From: Thermothielavioides terrestris NRRL 8126
Lineage: Eukaryota > Ascomycota > Sordariomycetes > Sordariales > Chaetomiaceae
Assembly: GCF_000226115.1 (NCBI RefSeq)
Contig: NC_016458.1
Coordinates: 3,816,001-3,880,000 of the forward strand
Length of the DNA stretch: 64,000 nucleotides
Direction: 5' to 3'
This document shows positions 21,099-32,091 of the stretch, piece by piece. The translations under genes and the position numbers were made by a program. The stretch's first letter is position 1. Each line of letters starts with the position of its first letter. The notes beneath the pieces are model-generated. The model saw only the letters and a program-made list of their open reading frames with translations, was not told the DNA's origin and made no database searches.

Positions 21099-23146
21099 AT
21101 GGCCTCGTCTCCGCCCTCCTCACCGCTCTCGGTCCTGTCCCAGTCGCCCTCCCCACCCAGTCCGCAGCTCGATGTATCGCAGCGCTATCCCTCGCCCAGC
21201 ACTTCGGGGAGCGCATCGCCTCTGAAGCCCTCGGATATGCTCCAGTCGACCGGCGAGATCTGCGTACGGACTGATGGGCCCCCTCCCTCGAAACGCCGGC
21301 GCGTCGCACCCCCTTCGACGCGTCGCCCCACAGCCTACATCGACCTCGAGAACCGCGGCGAAGAGGAAGACGAGAACCTTGAGAGACTTCTGTCGGCCCT
21401 GAGGAAGAAGAAGAAGATCGTAGTCATAGCGGGCGCTGGCATCTCCGTGTCTGCCGGAAGTGCGTCCTTCCCACACCCTGTCCGAAGCAGCACCGGGACT
21501 GCCCCGCGAATGGACTTGGTTGTGTTCCGCTAACACTTCTTTTAGTTCCCGATTTCCGTTCCTCAACAGGCCTGTTCGCGACCCTCCGAGGACAGCACAA
21601 GCTCAAGGCCTCGGGCAAGCATCTGTTCGACGCCTCCGTGTACAAGCATGATTCGTCCACCGAGTCTTTCCATACCATGGTCCGCGAACTGGCTCAGATG
21701 ACGGCCCGGGCTAAGCCGACCCCGTTCCACCACATGCTTGCGTCCATCGCCGCCGAGGGCAGGCTTATGCGCATGTACAGCCAAAACATCGATACGCTCG
21801 ATACCCAGATGCCGCCGCTTGCCACCAACGTCCCCTTGAACGGCAAGGGCCCCTGGCCAACAACGATCCTGCTCCACGGCGGCCTTGAAAAAATGGTGTG
21901 TACGAAGTGCGGCCACCTGGAGCCATTCAACGCATCCCTCTTCGAGGGCCCCGAACCACCGCTGTGCGAGAAATGCAAGGAGCAGGATGAGGTGCGCACG
22001 GCCTTTGCCGGGAAGCGCAGCCATGGCATCGGCAGACTACGACCGAGGATCGTCCTCTACAACGAGTATAACCCGGACGAAGAGGCCATTGGCAACGTTT
22101 CCAAGGCGGATCTGCGGAGAGTGCCCGACGCCGTCATCGTGGTCGGCACCAGTCTGAAGATTCCTGGAGTCAGGCGGATTGTCAAGGAGATGTGCCAGCT
22201 GACCAGGAGCAGGCGTGACGGGATCACTGCCTGGATCAATCTGGACCCTGAACCCCAGGGCGCTGAGTTCAAGGACTGCTGGGATCTGGTTGTGCGGGGA
22301 AAGTGCGACGACATTGCCGAGCTGGTCAACCTACCGCGCTGGGATCAGCAAGACATCGGCGACCGCGAGAGCTACATGGTCACCGGCGACGAGCAGAAAG
22401 AGAAGCGCTGCGCCGCCGGTCTCGGCCGTGACAGGATAGACGTCCTTCTCGAGCGGAAACGAGCCAGAGGCGCGGAGGACGAGGAGTCCATTCCGTCTTC
22501 GCAAGAGGTGCAACCCTCCGGCGGCCGCAAATCCAAGCTCCTCGAGCACGGCGGCATGCCCACGCCGAGCGCGAGCCCTCGCGTACGGAGCCCTCTCCGA
22601 ACAGTCCAACCCGCGGGCACAGGCAAATCCAAGCAGAGCACCCTCACCTTTGCCTCCTCCTCAAGTGCCGCCGAGATGCCTGCTGCCGGCTCTGCACCGC
22701 CGCAAAAGCCTGCGCCCAAGCGGAAACCCCGCGCGCCCAAGAAAGAACCGATCAAGCCCAAAAACAGGATCGACCGGACCTTCCGAACCACGAAATCATC
22801 AGCCGCACTACCTCTCAAGGACAAGGACCCCAAACGTCCCCAGAAGCAACACCAACCCGCTTCGAAAGCCGACTCCTCCAACTCATCCTCCTCCTCGGCC
22901 CTCAGCCTGCCCTCCCTCCGCCCCAAGAACCGAGTCGGCAAGCCCGCCCCGCTCACCGTGCTCCCGGGCCCGCCCAACATCGCCACCGCCGGCGCTTGGC
23001 CGACCAAGACCGGCGGGTCGGCCTCCACCTCCACCTCCAGCCCGCCACCCAAGACGCCGACCGGGCCGCCGGACAGGGCCGGCCAGTCCGCCGGCACCAT
23101 CTCGCCTGGCTCGAAGCCGAGGAGTATGGGCCATCTTATTGATTGA
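21099..23146 (+). CDS. Hst3/Hst4-type NAD-dependent histone deacetylase (sirtuin)
   Basis: Two exons, 21099-21459 and 21546-23146, give about 653 residues. The Sir2 fold is complete: GAGISVSAGIPDFRS (residues 112-126, NAD loop), QNIDTLD (200-206), the catalytic His231 in LLHGG, four zinc Cys (239, 242, 261, 264; CTKC and CEKC), PRIVLYNEYNPDEEAI, VVGTSLKIPG and AWINLDPEP. The form of the NEYNP segment and of the KGPWPTTILLHGG segment fits the Hst3/Hst4 subgroup, which removes acetyl groups from histone H3 Lys56 and protects genome stability. This points to a nuclear protein, and an N-terminal SKRRRVAPP stretch (about 64-72) could be a nuclear signal. The C-terminal 270 residues are Ser/Pro/Lys-rich and probably disordered, with many phosphorylation-type sites. 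The start is the first ATG; the frame extends upstream only to a non-ATG codon. The intron lies within the NAD motif between Gly and Ile. Confidence 0.93.
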
Positions 23147-24769
23147 GTTGCGAGCGAGCTACTTGGGGCGGGGGGTTTGGTTTGACTGAGTGAGCGAATG
23201 ATGTGGCGCCTGTGTGGTGGTGCGGTGTGGTTCTCTTTTGGACTGGAGGTTTGACTTTCTCGCTGGCTGTACGATAATGGCTGTGGCAGGCGCGTGCTGC
23301 GTGCTGGTTCTAGCTTTTGCTTGCTTGCTTGCTTGCTTGCATGAATGGGGGATAGATGGATGGCTGGATGGATGGATGGAGGGACGGACTCGCCCTTGCT
23401 ACCTGCCTGCTTCCCTATCCCTCGCGCGCTCGCGAGGGGGATATGCTTTTGTTTTACGCACGGGGTGTGCGTACACAGCGCCGTGGTCCTTGTACAAAGA
23501 TGCGGAAAGGCTGGCTTTTTCCCCCCGCATGGTTCCTCCCGCCTGGTGTAGGCGGTGAGGGGGAAAAGGGGAAGGGGGGTGAGGATCCCCCCCTCTCCTC
23601 CAGGTTCGGCATGTCATGTCTTACACCGAAGCACTGCAAGGTGCGAACTATCTACGTTTGGTCCACTGTGGAGATGGAGTTAATTTATCCCCCCGCTGAG
23701 GTTGGGGTGATCTGTGTTTGTGGGCGAGGTTATCGGTAGCGTCGGAGGCAAGGGAGTCATTTATATAGTCGTAGACGGGCGACACAATCTGGTGGCGGTT
23801 GTTGTGTCATCTCGGTAGTGTCGCGGGCGGGTGGTCACAGGAGGGGCGGTGATACCAGGTGTTGCGGAGGGCCGCGGGAGCGCCGTGCGCTGAGCGCAAT
23901 AGAGAAAATCGTATACTACCTAATGCAGTACTCGTAGGCTAGATTTCGCATCAATTACCTGAACATTGGAAGAACCCCATCGGGTTCTATGTCTGGCCTT
24001 CTTGGCCCATCGAGTCGTAACAGACATCTGCCAGAAAACTTCTCACAGCATTTGAGAAGTCTGCAACGCAACTTGGCAGAGGTATGCCCGTACTGTTTAA
24101 GGTACTCTCCTGATACAGAGTGAGGATCCTATTCTACATACATGTTGATCCCAGGTCTCACCCGTCTCTTCCCTCCTACGCAGGAAGCTGAAGCTCAGCT
24201 CAAGGAGCAACGGGTTTGGCAAAACACCTTGTTGAAACTGCCATCCCAGGTAACTAACGTACAAGACCAAAGACAGGCCAAGGCCAACCACCGTATTCCG
24301 CATAAACCGCACAAACGCCGCCTGCCCACGCCGTTGGCGCGCTCCTGTTAGCGACAGCAAAGGGTGAAGACGGAAATCAAATAGCCACCATGAGCCCCAA
24401 AGCAATGCCAAAATGCGGGCCGTTTATTTTTCCCTTCCTTTGCTCCCTGCGACATCGCTGCTCTGGAATAATCCTTGGGTCTGTCCGACTTGAGGCTGAG
24501 CAATCGAAACCCCCTCTTGCTCACCCTCGTCCTTCCTCCTCGAATGCCGGACCCCTAGGTATGCAGCTGTATCAAATCGTAAACCGAGAAGCAGAAGAGA
24601 AAAGCAAAAGCAAGAACGCCAATCCTCCTTCTCCCAGCCCCAATGATGCGCCAGACCCATGCATGATGCGTTGAGAATGAAAACTCAAAGAGGAACTTCA
24701 ATTGACTGAGACAATACCATCGCCGTGCTGTCAGAAAAAAGCCATCGAGACAGTGCTTTGCGTCGACCC
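23147..24769. other. Convergent intergenic region (sirtuin and CHD1 3' ends)
   Basis: About 1.6 kb with no supportable gene. It contains six TTGC units (23,317-23,340) directly followed by a GATG-rich array (23,350-23,382). A 104-codon minus-strand frame at 24,097-24,411 is hydrophobic but lacks family features and was not accepted. Confidence 0.5.
23317..23382 (+). repeat. Adjacent TTGC and GATG tetranucleotide repeats
   Basis: Six TTGC units are followed by an interrupted GATG/GGAT array just downstream of the sirtuin gene, probably in its 3' UTR. Confidence 0.8.
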
Positions 24770-27700
24770 TTAGTAAGGGCTGTGCCGGTGAGGGGGGCTG
24801 CGGCTCTGCCACGACGAGTGTCTAAGGGGAACGCCCCTGTTATCTGGCCTGCGATGGCGGTAGAAGCTCAGTCGGTCGCCGTCCTCATAGTAATTGCGGC
24901 GAGTCGGTTCCTCTCTGCGATCGTCCCTCCTCTCGTCGCGCCTGTCTTCGCGTCTCTCCTCCCGCCTCTCCTCACGTCGCTCCTCCCGGCGGTCATCGCG
25001 GTACGGGTCGCGTGGCCGACGCTCCTCGCGGTCGCTCGGGATCTCACCGTCCTCCAAGTCCGGGTTTCTCGCCCGTCTCAGCTCGTTGGCCTTCTCTTCC
25101 GCTTGGTCCGCCTTGTCCTTCTCCAGGAGGTCGCCAAACATCTTCTGCAACCGCTTGCCAGACACCTTCACATTGCCGAGGGGCCAGATAGACGACAGGA
25201 ACTCCCTGGGTGGTGGTTAGAAATCAAGGACGACGGCGGATGAATATGGTCAACTCACCAGAATTCGGGTTCCAAGCTGTCCAGGTCAATCGCGTTCTGT
25301 TCCCGGAGGCCCCTCAAGAACTTCCCGAATGTGCGAATCTCCTCACCCAGGACCTTAGCCCGTTCCTTCTTTGCGGGAACACGCTCCTTGGAGTACATGA
25401 TGCGCTCCATGTTCGGCTTGAGAGGCCGGAGCACGGACCAGACGAGGTGCACATTGTCTGAGCTGTCGATTTCGTCGTCCCGCAGCTTCGCCAGTTCATG
25501 GAACCGCTCGACTGCCTTTTGCCTCTCCCGCTTGTATTTTTCCATCGTTTCCGGGTCTAACTTCTTCTCTTTATCCTTCTTTTCATGCTTGCCATCTGCC
25601 TCGACCCTTCGGTGCTTCGAGAAACGGTCATCGTGGTCGTCGTACTTGCGCTTGTCAGGCCGAGGTGTACCACGGTCGTTTGCGTTGCTGTAAGATCGGT
25701 GGTGATCACGCTCACGATCACGATCACGGTGCTGGCTAGGCTTCTTGGACATAGGCGGCGCCGGAGACGCCGAGACAGAACTGCCATCTGCGCGGCGGAT
25801 GCCGTTCGTCAAGAGCTTCTTGCTGCGGTGGTGGTTCTCCACGGCCTTCTTCGCGTTCACGTCGTCAGAGTATTTGGCCATTAAGACCGACAGGAGATAC
25901 TCGGCCCGCCGGACAAGGTGGACGGCGCCGGGAGACTGAATTCCTTTGTCGTCCGCTCTCCGGCGCTCTTCCTTTTTGTCGACGCGATGTTCTTCGAGAA
26001 AGAACTTGTCATGCATTTGAAGTTCTGGATCATCCCGAATCTGGGTCCAGGCACCAAAGCCGTACTTGTCGATGCCAATCAGCAACATGCCATCCTCGCG
26101 GGCACCCCACTCGCAAGAATACTGGGCCGCTTTGGTGGCATCCGGCAGTCTGAATGTCATGGGATCGCCGTGTTCCCGAAGCACGCGGCGCAGAAGCTTC
26201 AGTTGCGGGGGTCGCTCGACCACGGTCTCGGCGTTGACCTTGCGGACTTCGCCGAAGTCGACAAGGACGGCCTTTTTGTCCTTTTTGGCCAGTGGTTTCC
26301 CTACCCGCTCCTCTTCCTCGCGCAATTTTTCATTGTTGCTGTCCACCGCTTGCCGGCTCGCGGCAATCAGATCCTCAATGATCGACTTCAGGAAGTCTCG
26401 GTCTCGGTCGCTCAGGCGCGCATCATGGACAATCTCTTCTTCCCGATCTTCGAAGAAGCCGTAACGGAAGAACGCGCGGATGAGATTGCGCGTTTCCTTT
26501 TCGTTGAGCGGGCGGCGGGGGTCTGAGAGCAAAGCCCGTTGCTCCTCGAGCTCCTCCTGTTCCTGCTTTTCACGTTGTCTCTTCTTGGCCAGACGCTCCG
26601 CCCGGTCAGTTTCAACGTTCTTTTTGGAGCCCTTCAGCGTGGCCTTGCGAGGAGCATTCTCCTCCATGGCCTTGGCAAGGTACTCTTCGTGCTTTTTCTT
26701 CTCCTCTTCTGCCTTGATGGCAGCAAGCTGATCGGCAGGGATGATCTGGTCCCAGTCGAGAGCCAGCTCGTCGACCTTGACGTCGGTAACCTGCATCCAG
26801 TTGTCCCAGTCGATGCCGCCGCTGCTGAGGTTAATCTTGTCATCAATATCTGTCTTTGTGACCTCGGCATTTTCGAGAATCGCGTCGATATCGAGCTGCT
26901 CGAGCTTTTGCTGGTTGCCAGACTGCTCGAACAGATTCTGTGAACGCATCTTGAGAATCATCGAGATATCCTCCGCCGTCTTGGCCTCGTCGATCTTCAG
27001 GCCACGCTCCTTGAACTGCTCACGGAGGGCCTTGCCATCATCCGTGACACCGGCCTGGATCGTGAGATACTCGAGGAAAAGTTTGTTGCGGGCACGCGTG
27101 ACAACCTCTTCCTCGATGGTCTGTTTCGCCACCAGACGATAGACATTGACGGGCTTCTTCTGGCCAATGCGGTGAGCCCGCGCCATGGCTTGCAAATCTG
27201 CCTGAGGATTCCAGTCTGAGTCGTAAATGATGACGGTGTCGGCAGTCATGAGGTTGATGCCCAGCCCACCAGCTCTTGTCGACAACAGGAAGCAGAAGTC
27301 GTCGCTGTCTTCCGCGTTGAAGTGATTTATGGCCATGCGGCGAGGACCTGCAGGGATCGTTCCGTCGAGACGCTGGAACTGGTAGCCGCGGACTCGAAGG
27401 TAGTCGCCCAAAATGTCGAGCATCTTGACCATCTGGCTGAAAATCAGGACGCGGTGACCATCCTTCTTCAGCTTGGCGAGAAGTTGGTCGAGAAGCATCA
27501 TCTTGCCGCTGCTGGTGATGAGGCCCTTGATCTGGTCTTCGCGCCGGGTGCTCCCTCCGAGGACCCGCTCTTCGGCACCTTGGAACATGTACGGGTGGTT
27601 GCTGACCTTCTTCAACTCCATCATGATGTTGAGCAACGACTGTTTGTGACCGTTGCTCGCGTCGCTGAGGGCAGCGTAGTTCCGAGTCAAAATGTTCTTG

Positions 27701-30035
27701 TAGTACTCGAGTTGCACATCGGAGAGCTCGACACGGATGATCTTCTCCGTCTTGGGAGGCAGGTCTGACTCAACTGTCTCCTTGGTCCGGCGCAAGATGA
27801 AGGGGGCGATGGAGTTGTGCAGCTCTCGAAGCTTCTCCTGCGTCTTCAGCCGCTTAGCCTCATCCTGCTGCTCATCGGTGACCTCCTTGTTATCCGCAGT
27901 GGACAGCAGCTCGAGTTCCTCATCGATCAGGACCTTGCCCGGATTGAGGAAATCCAGCAGGGCAGACAGCTCGGCAAGATTGTTTTGGATCGGCGTGCCG
28001 GTGATGAGCACTTTGCACGGGACGCCGAAGCTGTTGAGCTTGACGTAGAGCTGGGATTCGCGGTTCTTCAAGCGATGGGCCTCGTCGACGGCGAGGACTT
28101 GCCATTTGATGCCCTTGAGATGATCCACATCGGCCAGGATGTAGTCGTAAGACGTAAGCAGGACATTGAACTTGGTCTTCTTGGGATTTCCATCGATGAA
28201 GAGCTCGTACTGGCGAATATTGGAGCGGGCCGCCTCGGGTCCAAGGTAGACAACATAGTTGAGGTCCGGAGCCCAGTGATTGAACGTGTCACACCATGCC
28301 GGAATGACACTGAGAGGCGCGACAACAAGGAAGGGTCCTTCCTGGCCACGGTCGTTCCGGAGCCAGCTCAGGAAGGAGACGGTCTGGACTGTCTTGCCGA
28401 GACCCATCTCGTCGGCCAGGATGACGTTGTTACCGCGGGTCCAATTGAGCGCCAGGAAATTGAGGCCCCTCATTTGGAACTCGCGGAGTTCTCCTCCTTT
28501 GATGTAGGGTGGCTGCTTCTCCAGCTTGGTCATCCTGGAACGGGTCTCGAGATTCGTCTGCTTCCGATCTGACTGCCAAGAGCGTGACGAACGATCCAAG
28601 AACTGGTCAATCTTATCCTGGGCGTGACTGCGGATCAGCGAAGCATCCTCCCAGGTGCAGTCGTCATACTGAAGCCCTTTCCACTTGACAAAGTACTCCT
28701 GGCCTTCTTCACCGTCACGGACAGCAACGATGCGCTCGACCTTGGTGTAATCTTCCAGGGCTTCTTCTTCGCGCTCGCGGTCCAACAACCATTGTTCCCG
28801 CTGTTCGGGGCTAATCTCGTCACCGCCGAACTTCAGATCAAGCTCGTACTCGACCGTCTTTTTATAGTAGTTTTCTAACCGACGGAAACCGCGGAATCCG
28901 GCAACGGTCTCAGTCGTCTCCCATGTGTTGTGCAGGTGGGACTTGCCCTGCCACTTGATGTAGTATTCGAAATCGTGCCGCGTAACATCGGGCGTGAGCT
29001 CGACGCCTTCCTTGGGACGGTGGCGGAGAATCTTTTCGATATATGGCGAATTGTCCTCCACGTCAGCTGCCCAGTAGCTGGGCGTGACATCGTCATCGCC
29101 TTCGTCGTCGTCAACTTCGCTTTCCTGGTACGCGCCGACGGAGACTTGAGCGGCCCGGCGGCTAGACCAACGCTTCTCAGCGAGGGCCAAGGCCGGCTGT
29201 AGCTCTTGTTGCCGTCGAGCCTTTTTTCGGAAGCTACGGGCTTTCGCACCGCCGTATGTATCCGAATCAGAATCGTCGGCAGAGGTTTGGCGAGGGGCCG
29301 GTGTGCCGCGTTTGGAAGCTGTTGATTAAAGCACATGTCAGCGATACAGTGTCGAGGAGATTTGCCCTGTACAAGGTTCGACATACCTGGCAAAGAACGC
29401 TCCAGGCGACGGCGTTTTACAGTTTTCCGGGGGGCCGGCGTGGCGTCAGAATCGGAGGGCTCATCCTCGTCTTCCGACTCAACCTGTTCGGGAGATGTTA
29501 GCATAGATTCTACGGCAAGAGAGCGTCGACGACGCTCACAATTTTGCGTCGTTGTGTAGGACGCGACTGTAGCATTGTGGTCAGTGGCGAAGGGCAACCA
29601 GCGGGCAGGGCGCGGATATATCCTCACGCTACGTCTCAAGCCATACAGCTCAGGGTTTTCCCTGATGTATTCGTCTTCTATAGCTTGCGCAGCCTTGCGT
29701 TTGGACACAACCCGGACGGAGGAGGACTCGGGGCGGTCAGAAACATCAATGCTCTGCGCCGCCGGGCTCGGTGCACCGTTAGAGTCTCCATCATCCGCAG
29801 CATCATTGTCACTCGAGCCGGACGGCTCCTCGTGCGCCTCCTGGACAACGTCGGGACCCCCATCCGGCGAACCGACAGCATCAGCTGAGTCGGGGGATGC
29901 GGGACCAAGGTCCGCCGGGCGGGCGTCAGACAGGTCGGTGTCGCTTTCGTTACCATCGACTATGCGTGTTGTATGCTCGTCGGCGGAATGTGAGGCGTGT
30001 CCGTTTATCGGACCGGGATCCGGAGACGTCGACAT
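24770..30035 (-). CDS. CHD1: CHD1 chromodomain-helicase chromatin remodeller
   Basis: Five exons on the minus strand, 30035-29628, 29566-29540, 29483-29387, 29318-25260 (ending at 25259) and 25205-24770, give about 1,675 residues. Domain order: acidic Ser-rich N-terminus; two chromodomains (about 270-312 and 369-407; IKWQGKSHLHNTWE, VKWKGLQYDDCTWE); the SNF2 ATPase with Walker A DEMGLGKT (480-487), DEAH (589-592) and a helicase C-lobe (LLSTRAGGLGINL, ARAHRIGQ); a SANT-SLIDE-like DNA-binding region; and a C-terminal CHCT/DUF4208 helical domain ending in PLGNVKVSGK. CHD1 spaces nucleosomes on transcribed genes and binds elongation factors in the nucleus. The 27-nt exon 2 supplies RPTQRRKI-type residues and is required for frame. 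The protein ends in an RRE/DRR-rich tail. The start is the first ATG giving an acidic N-terminus; an in-frame ATG 34 codons upstream is considered less likely. Confidence 0.95.
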
Positions 30036-32091
30036 GGCGATCCCCAGAGCACGAGCTGCCTGCTGCGAGACGACGATGTCAGCAACGGAAAACCCGCAGT
30101 TAAGGCATAGCGAGTGAGTTCGCTCGAAAGAGGCCACCCCGGCGACCCAGGATCAGTGATTAACAGCACAAGAGGAACGGCGGGCACGGTTCAATGATGG
30201 TTGTCGCATCCACAGCGTGTAAGTGATGAGGACGAGACCACGGGAGATGACAGGAAGCGATTGCGGCCGTGGGCGACGGCAGGCACCGAACGGACGGCCC
30301 GTACGGGATCGTAGCCATCGCGGGCATCTATTTCCATCAAAATCCAGCGGCAGGCGGCATCGGGAGGGCAGCAGGAGGGACAACTCGATGGGCGTGTACC
30401 AGAACCGATGGCGGATTTAACGCGCGAGATGCGGCGGGTTATACAGCGTGGATGAGGGTGCCCGACCAGGTGAGTGCAGCAGCAACTTACAGGTCATCAA
30501 CGGCAACAACCTCTAGGCAGCAGACTGAGCTCCGACTTGCTCACAGGGTGGTGTGTTTAAGATTGTGGTGGGGTGTTGTGAAGAGCTCGAGACCCCGGAG
30601 TGGTCTAGTGATGGGTGGTGTAGCGGAAATTCGCGAGTGTCAGTGGGTTGGAGAGGACTGGGCTGGAAAGAATGGAAAATGATGAATCGCGGCCCACCTC
30701 AGGCAGGCAGTTGGCCTGTGCTCATCTGGCTAAGCCCCACCAAGGACACCTGGGCTTGGCTCGTGACAGTCCACGCCGCGAGGCTGGCAGCTGTTGCCCT
30801 CTCCCGGGTGCTCTGTTCGATTCGCTGAATTCTGACGGGAAATTTAACGAGAGTATTCGGTACTGAACCTCTGTCGCAGGTCCCTCCGGCTGGACTACGG
30901 AATCTCCGACAGGGCTGACGACCTGACTTAACGACGACTACTCGGTACTTTATTCCCTTCTTGCTGCCAATGCGAGGTTCAAGTGTGCAGCGGAACTCCC
31001 AGCGACGGGCAGGAGGTCCCTCGTCTGGCAGCACGTGAGCGCTGTGATACCCCTTTTCGAGGTAAACTCCGAATGGTGGAAGTCTCTGAGCACGGGAGAC
31101 AAATACCTTAGGTACCAAGGTGGGCAGCAGCAAGGACGGCCAGGTCAAATTAAGTGAGCACCGGAGGTGTTGGCTTGGAGACCGTTCGTTTGAGAGGTGT
31201 TGGCTGCTGTCCTCAACAGTTGGCAACTCGCCACGCCAAAAACGGACAAGAAAATGACCGCAGCTACCTCACCCACCTCCCACCATCTACCACGATGTCG
31301 AACTGAGAGACAATATTCGATTTTGGGCCATGTCTTTCCAGTCTTTCCAGCGAATTTGTCATGCCAAAAAGGACTTGAATGGATCCCGCAGATAATCGAA
31401 ACCAGGAGTGTATGGCTCGCTTTCGGCCTCTCCTCGCACACGGCGCTGGATCTCTTCAGATCGATGCATGCCATACCAGGATATAACATAGTGTATGCCG
31501 CACGGAATAGAGCACAGTATGGTATACACCAAAAATCACGCCATAATCAACACCGTTAAGTTGTCCTTCACATTGTGTAAGTTCTGGTTCCCAAGGCAGC
31601 TTTGGCGAGGTGGGTAGGTAGCTGAGCCACAGCGGGCTCGAGCTGTTGCCTGTTGGCCTATCAGCTGCGGCACAATCAGGCTTACGTGAAGGGCGGAATA
31701 CTCGAGTTACCTACCTAGGTAGGTACCTTTCAGGTGCAGGTAGCAGGCACAGTAACCCACTGGAAGTTACCTGGCCTGAGCCAGCTTCCCATGTTCTCTT
31801 TGTGGCATCAGTGGGTCCTCGACCTTTTGCCCTGCCCCTCTCTCCACAACGGGAATGCCAGTGACATTTTTCGCGGGGACACATTCGCGACCCACAAGTG
31901 CCCCTCCTTCATCAAGTGTTGCTGGATTTCTCGCCCACGCTCGTCCGACTGCCTTCTGCACGCGCCCGAGCAGCAATCAAAGGGACCGTGGTTGCTGCGT
32001 GCACCTCGCTATTTGCTGGAGAAGAAAAAAAAGACGACGAATTTGAGTGGGATCAAGACCAGGAGCCACTGTGCCACGCAGAGCCGGCGTC
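30036..32091. other. Divergent promoter region between CHD1 and RLI1
   Basis: About 2.06 kb separates the two starts. No gene is supported. It holds an 18-bp perfect palindrome at 31,708-31,725 built from CCTAGG/GGTACC-like motifs, and other CCTAGGTA-like words. Short frames here lack family features. Confidence 0.5.
31708..31725. repeat. 18-bp perfect palindrome
   Basis: tacctacctaggtaggta is its own reverse complement. It lies about 370 bp upstream of the RLI1 start, in the divergent promoter interval, and could be a protein-binding site or a hairpin; no factor is assigned. Confidence 0.8.

Noticed and set aside
24097..24411. 104-codon hydrophobic minus-strand frame between the sirtuin and CHD1 genes
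   Set aside because: It has one hydrophobic segment but no family motif and lies in a probable 3' UTR region. Not enough support for a gene.
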